A stretch of 64,000 nt of DNA. Origin: AAA164-E04 sp014239995. GTDB taxonomy: Bacteria; Verrucomicrobiota; Verrucomicrobiia; Limisphaerales; AAA164-E04. The stretch's first letter is position 1. Each line of letters begins with the position of its first letter. The DNA is taken from assembly GCA_029247315.1 (NCBI GenBank), contig JAQWLM010000023.1:1-64000 (forward strand), given 5' to 3'. This document shows, piece after piece, positions 1 through 8,374 of the stretch. The notes below the pieces were generated by a model. It ran no database searches. It saw only the letters and a program-made list of their open reading frames with translations, and had not been told where the DNA came from. Position numbers and translations under genes: made by a program.

Positions 1-1
1 A

Positions 2-169
2 TGGAATACTTTCTTGTGGGTTGCATATGATCAAGAACATCACATTAACTGGCATGCCTGGCCCGAAGCAAGCGGTATCCGCCTTGCATCCCCTACAGGA
101 AATTCCATGGTAGCAACGATGGGGAAGGTATTTACTGAAACCTTCACGAGCCATACAAGGGTCACCTGA
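2..169 (+). CDS. 3' end of a gene cut by the window edge (uncertain)
   Basis: From base 2 one plus-strand frame is open for 55 codons to a TGA at 167-169. It reads as ordinary, tryptophan- and histidine-containing protein ending in FTSHTRVT. No start is present, so it would be the C-terminus of a gene that begins outside the window. It lies 40 bases before the sialidase-like gene on the same strand, which would suit an operon. I do not recognise the family, and a 55-codon open frame could occur by chance. Confidence 0.35.
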   Translation, partial: WNTFLWVAYDQEHHINWHAWPEASGIRLASPTGNSMVATMGKVFTETFTSHTRVT

Positions 170-209
170 AAAAACTGTTCGAACCCCTTCGGAGCCGTAG
201 AATACAAGG

Positions 210-1409
210 ATGGAAGAAAACCTGCAGGACGACCTGGCCAAATCAAGAACCAAAACCAGGATCACCAGAACCATCGTCAGAAGGATTGTGCTGGCGCTTT
301 GCCTCTTGCAACACACACTGCTGGCACAGCCCATGTCCCAGAGTTACACCATCCCGACCATTGACCTTGCACAGGAAACCCATCGTCAGGTGATCGTGGA
401 CCGCGAAGCAGGACAGTATCTCGGTCATCCAACAACATGCCTCCTGGAAGATGGTAAAACCATGCTGTGCGTCTACCCCAAGGGACACGGTCGGGGTGCG
501 ATTGTCTACAAACGCAGTCTCGACGGAGGCAAGACATGGTCCGGTCGTCTCAGGACACCTCCTTCCTGGGGCACATCCAGGGAAGTACCAACGCTACACC
601 GCGTAATCGATGCAGCCGGCAAAAAACGCATCATCATGTGGTCCGGTCTTTATCCCGCAAGACTGGCCTTCAGTGAGGACGACGGACAAAACTGGAGTGA
701 GCTTCAAGCAGCAGGCAATTGGGGTGGCATCGTGGTCATGGGTTACGTTGCTCCCATAGGAAAGCAGCAGGGAAATTACATGGCGATGTTCCACGATGAT
801 GGTCGCTTCTTTGGCGTTGAAGGCAAGCGAAGTTCCTTCATGACCCTTTATCAAAGCTTCTCCAAGGATGGCGGACTGAGCTGGACCTACCCTGAAACCA
901 TTTACAAGAACGATCAAATCCATCTTTGTGAACCGGGCATGGTACGCTCTCCAGATGGAAAACAGATGGCGGTTCTCTTGCGTGAAAATGCCAGGCGCCG
1001 AAACTCGCACGTGATGTTCAGTTCCGACGAAGCAGACACCTGGACAAAGCCAAGGGAATTACCGGCCTCCTTGACAGGTGATCGCCACACGGGAGTTTAC
1101 GCCCCTGACGGTCGCTTGTTCATCTCTTTCAGAGACACGACACATCAATCACCCACCAAGGGCGACTGGGTGGCCTGGGTGGGGACTTACGAGGATATTC
1201 TGCACAACCGCGAGGGGCAATATCGTGTGCGACTCATGAAGAATCACAAGGGGGCCGATTGTGCCTACCCCGGCGTGGAACTGCTTCCGGACGGTACCAT
1301 TGTCACCACGACCTACGGTCACTGGACCCAAGGGGAATCACCCTATATTGTCAGCGTACGATTAAAACTCTCTGAACTGGACCCTAGGGCACCGGGACAG
1401 ACCAGGTAG
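210..1409 (+). CDS. Secreted sialidase-fold (BNR repeat) protein
   Basis: This 399-residue protein has the six-bladed sialidase/BNR fold. Four Asp-box motifs are visible: SLDGGKTW (about residues 103-110), SEDDGQNW (155-162), SKDGGLSW and the degenerate SSDEADTW. An arginine-rich start followed by a hydrophobic stretch around residues 26-40 (LALCLLQHTLLAQ) looks like a signal peptide, so it should act in the periplasm or outside the cell. Related Verrucomicrobia/Planctomycetes proteins are called exo-alpha-sialidases, but many act on other glycans or have no known substrate. The ATG at 210 has AAGG just before it. A GTG at 288 is a possible later start but would shorten the signal peptide. 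No sialic-acid catabolic genes are nearby, so sialidase activity is not established. Confidence 0.8.
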   Translation: MEENLQDDLAKSRTKTRITRTIVRRIVLALCLLQHTLLAQPMSQSYTIPTIDLAQETHRQVIVDREAGQYLGHPTTCLLEDGKTMLCVYPKGHGRGAIVYKRSLDGGKTWSGRLRTPPSWGTSREVPTLHRVIDAAGKKRIIMWSGLYPARLAFSEDDGQNWSELQAAGNWGGIVVMGYVAPIGKQQGNYMAMFHDDGRFFGVEGKRSSFMTLYQSFSKDGGLSWTYPETIYKNDQIHLCEPGMVRSPDGKQMAVLLRENARRRNSHVMFSSDEADTWTKPRELPASLTGDRHTGVYAPDGRLFISFRDTTHQSPTKGDWVAWVGTYEDILHNREGQYRVRLMKNHKGADCAYPGVELLPDGTIVTTTYGHWTQGESPYIVSVRLKLSELDPRAPGQTR

Positions 1410-1434
1410 TTCACGGCCCTTCCCGCGCCGGGGT

Positions 1435-2310
1435 TCAAGTGGCCGGCACAAACCTTTGTAAAGCCAGCGCTCCTACAAAGAGGAGGATCATGACAGCGCT
1501 CCATACCGGATCAAACCCCACAACAGCCACCATGTCCACAAGGGGAATCCCTGCCAACAAACCGGAAACCGTCCGGACAATCTGGATCTGCTGTTTTCGA
1601 AAAACAAACTGCAGGCACCAGACGATCCAGAGAAGCAGCAAAAGGACAGCAGCAAGACCGCTCCAGAAAAAACGACCGTTATTGACGAGGAACCCGAGTA
1701 CAAGGGGAGCGCCAATGAAAAGACAGGGCCAGAGAGAGATGATAGCCCCGGTAGACTCCCGCTTGGCGACATAGCTGAGACCAATGATGTAAAAGGCCAA
1801 AGCCAGAGAGTTCCATAATGCCAGACCCTGCCATGGATCTCCTGAGACATCGAAAGCTGCCATCATGAGGAACAAACGACATCCGGCCATGATCACTGGG
1901 GAAAAAGGAAAATGTTTATGAACCGCATCGTAGAGGATAATGCTCCCTACCAGCAGGAGGCACAGGAACATGCCCACGCCGGCCACGCCCACCAGAAGAA
2001 GGCCTCCAAGCCCCAGTTGCCCCCATCCCAGCAACCAGACCAGTTTTTCATCGACATGCCCTGCAGGAATGGGTCTTTCCCTTCGAAAACGTCTGTCAAA
2101 TCCGGCATCAAAGGCATCATTCAGGAACATCCCACCCAGATAAAGCAGGCTTGCCCCAAGACAGAGCCAGAGGAGCGAGTAGAAGCTACCCCCTCCCCCC
2201 AACAACCATCCCGCCAGGCAATTGGACCAAACCGTTGGGAGGTTCGAGATACGTCCCAGGACCAGGAGTGCCCGCCATCTCGCGGGCTGTTGATAACGAA
2301 ACAGGACCAT
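1435..2310 (-). CDS. UbiA superfamily prenyltransferase
   Basis: A 291-residue integral membrane protein with about eight to nine hydrophobic segments. It carries the first aspartate-rich motif of UbiA enzymes, NDAFDAGFDRRF (NDxxDxxxD), followed by RERPIPAG. The second, weaker aspartate motif sits near YDAVHKHFPFSP. The N-terminus GRISNLPTVWSN is typical of this family. Such enzymes attach a polyprenyl chain to an aromatic or other small acceptor at the membrane. The acceptor cannot be told from sequence. The RxSNLPTVW start resembles the EboC branch more than 4-hydroxybenzoate (UbiA) enzymes, but none of the other ebo genes is visible here. It stands alone, convergent with the sialidase-like gene. 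Confidence 0.8.
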   Translation of the reverse strand: MVLFRYQQPARWRALLVLGRISNLPTVWSNCLAGWLLGGGGSFYSLLWLCLGASLLYLGGMFLNDAFDAGFDRRFRRERPIPAGHVDEKLVWLLGWGQLGLGGLLLVGVAGVGMFLCLLLVGSIILYDAVHKHFPFSPVIMAGCRLFLMMAAFDVSGDPWQGLALWNSLALAFYIIGLSYVAKRESTGAIISLWPCLFIGAPLVLGFLVNNGRFFWSGLAAVLLLLLWIVWCLQFVFRKQQIQIVRTVSGLLAGIPLVDMVAVVGFDPVWSAVMILLFVGALALQRFVPAT

Positions 2311-2364
2311 AAAGGCCCCAAAGAAAACTGAATTCCAGACATTTTTGCAACCACGGAAAAAAAC

Positions 2365-2508
2365 ATGACTCCAAAGGGCCTTGCCAGGGACATCGAGAAG
2401 ATGCGTGCATCACACACGACTGGAGCCGATGTTCAGGAGATTCTGTCCGAGAAAATATCCCACCACACTCAGGGCAACCGAATAGCCCGAATGCTTCGAA
2501 CCGATTGA
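2365..2508 (+). CDS. Possible small protein, 47 residues
   Basis: An ATG at 2365 opens a 47-codon frame ending in TGA at 2506-2508, in a gap between the divergent UbiA and PSCyt1 genes. The peptide is mixed and mostly helical in look (MTPKGLARDIEKMR at the start, HHTQGNRIARMLRTD at the end), with third-position choices like the neighbours. GGA lies about eight bases before the ATG, which is only a weak ribosome site. It could be a genuine small gene, the remnant of a longer gene, or chance. I do not recognise the family. Confidence 0.35.
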   Translation: MTPKGLARDIEKMRASHTTGADVQEILSEKISHHTQGNRIARMLRTD

Positions 2509-2565
2509 ATCACAATGCGACAAACACTTGATATCGTGCCGTATTCAAAAAAAAACACCCCCTTA

Positions 2566-2595
2566 TTGACTTGAGATTCTTCTTATGGATTGTAA
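2566..2595 (+). promoter_or_regulatory. Candidate sigma70-type promoter for the PSCyt1 cassette
   Basis: TTGACT at 2566-2571 and ATTGTA/TTGTAA at 2589-2595 are separated by 17-18 bases. If used, transcription would start near 2602, which excludes the TTG at 2571 as translation start and favours ATG 2613 or 2646. Consensus matching only. Confidence 0.3.
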
Positions 2596-2645
2596 GATGC
2601 TCACTAATCACCATGACGACCGGGAACCTATCATTGCTCTGGCAA

Positions 2646-4646
2646 ATGAAGCTACGGGGCCTCAAGATGCAGGTCGTGTTGTTATTTCCCTTGTTTTTCT
2701 CGGATTCATTGAAGGCGGCGAATGATTCGGCGAACGACTCTGGACTCGACTTTTTCAAGAAAAATGTAAGTCCTTTACTCATCACTTCATGCTTCAAGTG
2801 TCACTCCCACGCGCACCAGAAATCAAAGGGTGAACTTTTTCTCGACAGCCGTAAAGCCCTTATCAAAGGCGGCAGCTCCGGTCCTTCCATCGTCCCTGGC
2901 AAACCCGGACAAAGTCTCCTCATCAGCGCGATACGCTACGAAAACGAGGATCTTCAGATGCCTCCGGATCATGCGTTGACACCCGAGGAAATCCAGTATT
3001 TTGAAACATGGATAGCAGCAGGTGCTCCATTCCCAGCCGAACCTCTCGAGCTAAGCACGCCCCCAGCTGCCTGGTGGGATCAAATCGACCGTGAAGCCCT
3101 GCTTGCCATCGACACCAAGCCACAGGAGGCCATCGACTATTACATCCTACGGTCCTTGGAAGAAAAAGGGATTGCACCTGCTTCAAGGGCCCGTGACGCC
3201 GCATTGTTGAAACGCCTCACACTCGACCTTGCCGGACGCCCTCCCACCCCTCCAGAGCGTCATCAATGGCTCTTCAACCCCTCCCTTCATCGAACGCGGA
3301 ATTTCGTCCGTTACCTCTTGCAAACGCAATGCTTCACCGATCACCAAGTCGAAGAGTTCAACTGGCTTCTGATGGATGGAAAGAATGGTAAACTGAAGAA
3401 CTACCTTCATGGCGTGATCCAGGAAAACCGCCCTTGGAACCGCGTTTTTAAGGAAATCATGCTTTCGGATGACCAGAATCCATCGGCAACCGGGGCCAGC
3501 GCCTTCATTAAGGAGCGTATCCGGGATCTCGACCGCTTGACCAACGACGTGAGCGTCCGGTTTTTCGGTATCAACATGAGCTGCGCCCAGTGCCATGATC
3601 ATCCCAATGTTCCTGACTGGACACAGGCACGCTATTACGGGATGAAATCCTTTTTTAGCCGTACTTTCGACAATGGTGGGTTTGTCGCAGAAAAGGAACA
3701 TGGTCAACTGACCTACAAGAACACGGATGGTAAAACGCTTGAAGCGCCCTTACAGTTTCTTGCTGGAGAACCACTGTCCGTTCAAGCTGTTGCCTGGAGC
3801 CAAGCGCAAATCAAGACAGAGAAGAAGCGGTTTGAAACGTTCAAAGAAAAAAAACAACCACCGCCACTCTCTGCGAACAGTCGTCGCGCCCGTCTGGTGA
3901 AAGAGGGCCTGGCAACCAGCCAACAGGATTACTTTACCCGGGCAATCATCAACCGAGTCTGGCAACGGCTTCTTGGAACAGGGCTTGTGGAGCCCCTGGA
4001 TCAACTGCACGGGGGCAACATCCCCAGTCATCCTGAACTTTTGCTATGGCTTTCCGAATGGTTTACGCGATCGAACTACAATCTGCAGGGACTGATCGAA
4101 GGTATCGTTCTCAGCCAGACCTACCAGCGCTCCAGTGCCTGGGAAAATGACCCACGCCCTGCACGGCATTCCCATGCAGTCGCTGCACTGAAACCACTAA
4201 CCCCCCGCCAGTATGGTAATGTCCTGCTTTTGGGAACCACTGCCCCGGACAAGTGGAAGGACTGCACGCCTGAGAGCGAGCAGCATCTTTCCATATTGAG
4301 GACGGTCCTCAGCGGGTTACCCAAGGTAACAGCTTGGTTTGAAAGGCCGCGCGGGGATTTTCAATACAGCGTTCAGGAGGCCTTGAAACTCAGTAATGCC
4401 GAAGAAGTTCAATCTGTTTTATTTCAGAGGAAAGAAGATGGCCTTGTCCATTCCCTTGCGGATATACCGGATCTGGAGCATCGCCTTCGAACGGTCTACC
4501 TGAGCGTTTTACATCGACTACCAAGCTCCGAGGAAATGACCACCATGAAAACCTTTTTCAGCGACCCATCACCGCAGGAATCCAGCGGTTTAAAATCGCT
4601 GACCTGGGCCCTTTTGACCAGCCCCGAAAGTCGATTCAACCACTAA
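2646..4646 (+). CDS. Planctomycete-type cytochrome c / DUF1549 / DUF1553 protein
   Basis: The protein has a signal peptide (MKLRGLKMQVVLLFPLFF...), then a Planctomycete cytochrome c domain with a haem motif CFKCH at residues 49-53 and the trailing QMPPDHALTPEE. This is followed by DUF1549 with a second CAQCHDHP motif near residue 312, and a C-terminal DUF1553. Function is not proven for this family. Its members are exported, probably haem-binding, and nearly always sit next to DUF1501 genes. The frame is open back to a TTG at 2571, but the ATG at 2646 gives a clean signal peptide and agrees with the candidate promoter, leaving 666 residues; ATG 2613 is also possible. The stop overlaps the next start by one base (TAATG), so the two genes are translationally coupled. 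Confidence 0.9.
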   Translation: MKLRGLKMQVVLLFPLFFSDSLKAANDSANDSGLDFFKKNVSPLLITSCFKCHSHAHQKSKGELFLDSRKALIKGGSSGPSIVPGKPGQSLLISAIRYENEDLQMPPDHALTPEEIQYFETWIAAGAPFPAEPLELSTPPAAWWDQIDREALLAIDTKPQEAIDYYILRSLEEKGIAPASRARDAALLKRLTLDLAGRPPTPPERHQWLFNPSLHRTRNFVRYLLQTQCFTDHQVEEFNWLLMDGKNGKLKNYLHGVIQENRPWNRVFKEIMLSDDQNPSATGASAFIKERIRDLDRLTNDVSVRFFGINMSCAQCHDHPNVPDWTQARYYGMKSFFSRTFDNGGFVAEKEHGQLTYKNTDGKTLEAPLQFLAGEPLSVQAVAWSQAQIKTEKKRFETFKEKKQPPPLSANSRRARLVKEGLATSQQDYFTRAIINRVWQRLLGTGLVEPLDQLHGGNIPSHPELLLWLSEWFTRSNYNLQGLIEGIVLSQTYQRSSAWENDPRPARHSHAVAALKPLTPRQYGNVLLLGTTAPDKWKDCTPESEQHLSILRTVLSGLPKVTAWFERPRGDFQYSVQEALKLSNAEEVQSVLFQRKEDGLVHSLADIPDLEHRLRTVYLSVLHRLPSSEEMTTMKTFFSDPSPQESSGLKSLTWALLTSPESRFNH

Positions 4647-5980
4647 TGAAACCCATGCGTTCCCAACAAAAACCCTCAGGCATCTGTCCTCATGCGGAAC
4701 ACCAGCTCAGCAGACGCCTTTTCATGAACAGCCTTGCCGTCAGCATGGCAGGTGCCAGCGGTTTGGTCGGTAACACCGGCTCAGCACATCTGTTTGACCA
4801 GGAGACCTTGAACAGGCAACTCAAGTGCAAGGGAAAAAGCGTGATCCTTGTCTGGCTTGCGGGAGGTGCAAGTCAATTTGAAACTTGGGATCCAAAGCCA
4901 AGACGTGCGACAGGCGGACCCTTTGGCTCCATCCCCACCAGTATTCCTGGCATCCACATTTCCGAGTTGATGCCTAAAATGGCGAGACGCATGCATCAAG
5001 TATCCCTGATCCGGTCCATGAACACGAAGGACAGCGGACATGACAGTGCCTCCGCAATGATGATGCGCGGGCGTAAGGATGAGCCCGCCTTGAATTATCC
5101 AGACATGGGGGCCATTCTCGCCAAGGAGCTTGCGCGCGCAGACAGCGTCGTACCGGATTATGTTTCATTTTATTCCCAGACGGAAGGCCGCAATTTCTCA
5201 AAACTGAACCCCAGTTTTCTGGGCGCGCGCTATGCCCCCATGGAGCTTACCAACGCCATGACTCCGACCCACCTGAAGCGATTGGAACATCTGACAGCAA
5301 GGGATCACCATGCCAGAGCCAATCTTCAATCACTCTTGAGCCGGCACTTCACCAAAAACCGTGATTCTCACCTTGTAAAGGGCCATGCCACGGCTTTTGC
5401 ACGGGTTCAAGGTTTGATGAGCAGTGAGCCTCTGTTTGACATAGACAGCGAACCCTCTGCGGTAAGAGAGCGTTATGGTCCTACCCTCTTTGGAAAGCAG
5501 ATGCTTCTGGCCCGACGCCTTGCCCAGTCTGGGGTACCTTTCATTCGCGTGGGCAGGGCTTGGTGGGACAGTCACGGACAAAACTTTGAGACCCACCAGG
5601 AAATGGTCCCGGAACTGGATCACGTGTTGTCGGTGCTCTTGGACGACCTGCGTCAACGTGGCATGCTTGATGAAACGCTCGTCGTCGTCATGGGGGAATT
5701 TGGGAGAACTCCAATTATCAATGCCAGTCTTGGACGAGATCATTTCTCGCGCGCCTGGAGCGTCCTGATGGCGGGATGTGGTGTAAGGGAGGGTGCTGTC
5801 TTCGGCAGCACCGACAAGGATGGACTGGAGGTGAGCAACGAGGAAGTGGGTGCAGGTGAATTATTTGCTACCATCCTCAACGCAGTGGGTATTTCGCACA
5901 CAAAGGAATACCACCTGGGTCCTCGCCCCATCCCCTTGGTAAACCATGGAATCGATCCCATTAAGCAAATACTCACCTGA
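4646..5980 (+). CDS. DUF1501 protein with Tat-like signal
   Basis: A 444-residue DUF1501 protein. The N-terminus has a twin-arginine-like export signal (SRRLFMNSLAVSMAGASG). The core shows the family's alkaline-phosphatase-like features: WLAGGASQFETWDPKP near the start, GVPFIRVGRAWWDSH in the middle, and VVMGEFGRTPIIN and GRDHFSRAWS near the end. DUF1501 proteins belong to the sulfatase/phosphatase-like fold, but their substrate is unknown. The start codon overlaps the stop of the upstream cytochrome-type protein, and such pairs are thought to work together in the cell envelope. It is slightly shorter than the 483-residue DUF1501 proteins elsewhere in this window. Confidence 0.92.
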   Translation: MKPMRSQQKPSGICPHAEHQLSRRLFMNSLAVSMAGASGLVGNTGSAHLFDQETLNRQLKCKGKSVILVWLAGGASQFETWDPKPRRATGGPFGSIPTSIPGIHISELMPKMARRMHQVSLIRSMNTKDSGHDSASAMMMRGRKDEPALNYPDMGAILAKELARADSVVPDYVSFYSQTEGRNFSKLNPSFLGARYAPMELTNAMTPTHLKRLEHLTARDHHARANLQSLLSRHFTKNRDSHLVKGHATAFARVQGLMSSEPLFDIDSEPSAVRERYGPTLFGKQMLLARRLAQSGVPFIRVGRAWWDSHGQNFETHQEMVPELDHVLSVLLDDLRQRGMLDETLVVVMGEFGRTPIINASLGRDHFSRAWSVLMAGCGVREGAVFGSTDKDGLEVSNEEVGAGELFATILNAVGISHTKEYHLGPRPIPLVNHGIDPIKQILT

Positions 5981-6020
5981 GAGGAGTTTATCTACGCTTC
6001 GGGATCACAGGAATGCCATC

Positions 6021-7022
6021 ATGATTGAATTAGCACAGGACAAGGTAACCGAGAGGGAGGACATTCTTTTCTGCCTGCAGAGATGGGATCAAGGTGACCA
6101 TTGGTTCGCCGGCAGCTCAGATGCCGCCATTCACCCCATCCACTCCTGCGGGAAACCCGCAGAGATGAAGCCACTCGCCATTCACCAAAGCTACGTGACC
6201 GGCGTGGCAGTGGCCAAGGGGAAGCTATGGTCCGTGGGTTACGACCGACTACTCAACGAGTGGGATATTGAATCAAATCGACTTTTATCAAGTCGAAAAG
6301 CACACTCAAAATGGATTCGCAACATTCAGGCAACCAGGGATGGTCGACTTTTGTCGACAGTGGGCGATGATATGATTACCAGGATTTGGGAGACCGAGAC
6401 GGGCCGTTTGATGCATGCACTCAAGGGACATGCCCCGAGAACGCCTCAGGGGTTTTCCTCGATGCTTTACACCTGTACCTTTTCACCGGATGGCAGTCTG
6501 CTGGCCACCGCAGATCGCATCGGAGAGATCATACTATGGGACACGGCATCGGGCCGCATCCGACATCGCATGCAGGCCCCGGTGATGTACACTTGGGATC
6601 AGGTCCAGCGCCTGAGATCCATCGGAGGCATACGTTCACTTGAGTTTTCTCCGGACCAATCGTCCCTGGTAGTGGGTGGCATGGGACACGTTCAGAATGT
6701 GGACGGACTGGGAGGAAAAGCCCGCCTGGAGTGGTTCGATACGACGACCGGGAAACAAACAGCCTTTTTTGAGAGTGACACGCACAAGGGATTGATCGAA
6801 GACATACGATTTCTTCCCGATGGATCTCACTTGATTGCTGCCGGAGGCAACAACAAGGGTTTCTTCATAGTTTTGGATCTTTCCTCTCACAAGGCAGTGA
6901 GTGATCCTGAATCACCCATGCATGTCCACCGTTTTAACTTTATCGACGATACATACCAAATCCTCGCAGTGGGTCACCAAAAGACGGTGACCTGGACATT
7001 GACACGCAAAAACTCCACCTGA
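6021..7022 (+). CDS. WD40-repeat beta-propeller protein
   Basis: Several WD40 repeats are visible. Examples are SVGYDRLLNEWDIES, STVGDDMITRIWETETGRL, CTFSPDGSLLATADRIGEIILWDTASG and EFSPDQSSLVVGG. Together they would form a seven-bladed propeller used as a binding platform. There is no signal peptide, so it is predicted cytoplasmic. The frame is open from an ATG at 5946 inside the DUF1501 gene; I prefer the ATG at 6021 (333 residues), although the GAGGAG after the DUF1501 stop is about 35 bases upstream of it. WD40 proteins are a known third member of PSCyt1-DUF1501 cassettes in Planctomycetes and Verrucomicrobia, which suggests a shared but unknown task. Confidence 0.85.
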   Translation: MIELAQDKVTEREDILFCLQRWDQGDHWFAGSSDAAIHPIHSCGKPAEMKPLAIHQSYVTGVAVAKGKLWSVGYDRLLNEWDIESNRLLSSRKAHSKWIRNIQATRDGRLLSTVGDDMITRIWETETGRLMHALKGHAPRTPQGFSSMLYTCTFSPDGSLLATADRIGEIILWDTASGRIRHRMQAPVMYTWDQVQRLRSIGGIRSLEFSPDQSSLVVGGMGHVQNVDGLGGKARLEWFDTTTGKQTAFFESDTHKGLIEDIRFLPDGSHLIAAGGNNKGFFIVLDLSSHKAVSDPESPMHVHRFNFIDDTYQILAVGHQKTVTWTLTRKNST

Positions 7023-7030
7023 TATTGATC

Positions 7031-8374
7031 ATGGAAAGCAACGCCATCCAGACCGCACGCTTAACCCGACGCGGGTTCCTCAAGTTCGCCGCCCTGACAA
7101 GCGCCTCGACAATCCCTCAATGGTATGTGGAAGAACTCCATGCCACTCCGCAGGAAGCAGCCACGAAGAGTGCCAATACGAGGCCAAGGGTGGCACTGAT
7201 AGGTTGCGGTGGCATGGGACGATATGACGCCCGACTAGCCTCCAAGTTTGGAGACATCGTGGCCCTCTGTGACGTCGATGCACAGAGACTTCGAGCCACC
7301 CGGGAGAAGGATTTCCCAAAAGCAACGATGTTCCATGATTTTCGGAAATTATTGGATAAAGACAACATCGACGCCGTGATTTGCGGCACGGTGGATCATT
7401 GGCACGCCATGGTATCCATAGCTGCCATGAGGGCAGGCAAGGATGTCTATTGTGAAAAACCCTTGACCCTCACGATTGATGAGGGAAAACGCCTGGTCAG
7501 TACCGCTGAGATCACGTCCCGTGTCCTTCAAACTGGAAGCCAACAGCGCAGCGACGCTCGTTTTCGGCTGGCCTGCGAATTAGTTCGCAATGGGCGTATT
7601 GGAAAGCTCGAAAAGGTGCATGTGCACCTTCCAGCCGGGAGGCATGGAGGCCCTTTTCCTTCCAGTGAGGTCCCAAAAGATCTTGATTGGGAATTCTGGA
7701 AAGGACAGACACCAGATACAAACTACGTCAAGGAACGTGTCCACGGCTCATTCCGATATTGGTATGACTACTCTGGAGGCACCATGACGGACTGGGGCGC
7801 GCACCACAATGACATCGCCCTGTGGGGGATTGGCATGGAGCGCAGTGGTCCCGTTTCGGTTCATGGCAAGCCCAGGACCAAGATGATTCCAGGCGGGTAC
7901 AACGCAGCCAGCGAATACGAAATCCAATACAGTTATGCCAACGGTGTTCGCCAGATCACCGAGAGCACGGCAGCCGACAATCCCTCGGGGGGGCGAATCA
8001 ATAACGCAGGGACACGTCACGGCATACGCTTTACAGGCAGCAACGGTTGGATCTGGGTGACCCGGGGAGAGATCCAGGCCAGTGACACGGACTTATTGGA
8101 AACCCCTCTGCCTTCTGATTCAAAGCGGCTCTACCAAAGCAACAACCACATGGGTAATTTTTTCGAATGCATGCAAAGCCGCAAACAACCCATATGCGAG
8201 GCGGAAATTGGACACCGAAGCGCGACGGTATGCCACTTGGGGGTGATTTCCATGCGCCTTGGACGAAAAATTCACTGGAACCCTGAACGGGAACAGTGCG
8301 TGGATGATCCTGGAGCCAACCACTGGTTATCCCGAAGCATGCGCCGAGGCTGGGGTTACGAGTTTATTGCCTGA
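7031..8374 (+). CDS. Tat-exported Gfo/Idh/MocA family oxidoreductase
   Basis: A 447-residue NAD(P)-dependent oxidoreductase. A twin-arginine signal (RLTRRGFLKFAALTSAS) comes first. Next is a Rossmann fold with ALIGCGGMGRYD, then CDVD and the family signature CEKPLTLTIDEG, where the Lys is the catalytic residue. The C-terminal domain has GGTMTDWGAHHNDIALWG. Exported members of this family in Verrucomicrobia and Planctomycetes probably oxidise or rearrange sugars in the periplasm with a tightly bound cofactor. The substrate cannot be deduced. It follows the WD40 gene by eight bases and is the last gene of the cassette. ATG 7031 is chosen over the in-frame TTG at 7025. Confidence 0.92.
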   Translation: MESNAIQTARLTRRGFLKFAALTSASTIPQWYVEELHATPQEAATKSANTRPRVALIGCGGMGRYDARLASKFGDIVALCDVDAQRLRATREKDFPKATMFHDFRKLLDKDNIDAVICGTVDHWHAMVSIAAMRAGKDVYCEKPLTLTIDEGKRLVSTAEITSRVLQTGSQQRSDARFRLACELVRNGRIGKLEKVHVHLPAGRHGGPFPSSEVPKDLDWEFWKGQTPDTNYVKERVHGSFRYWYDYSGGTMTDWGAHHNDIALWGIGMERSGPVSVHGKPRTKMIPGGYNAASEYEIQYSYANGVRQITESTAADNPSGGRINNAGTRHGIRFTGSNGWIWVTRGEIQASDTDLLETPLPSDSKRLYQSNNHMGNFFECMQSRKQPICEAEIGHRSATVCHLGVISMRLGRKIHWNPEREQCVDDPGANHWLSRSMRRGWGYEFIA

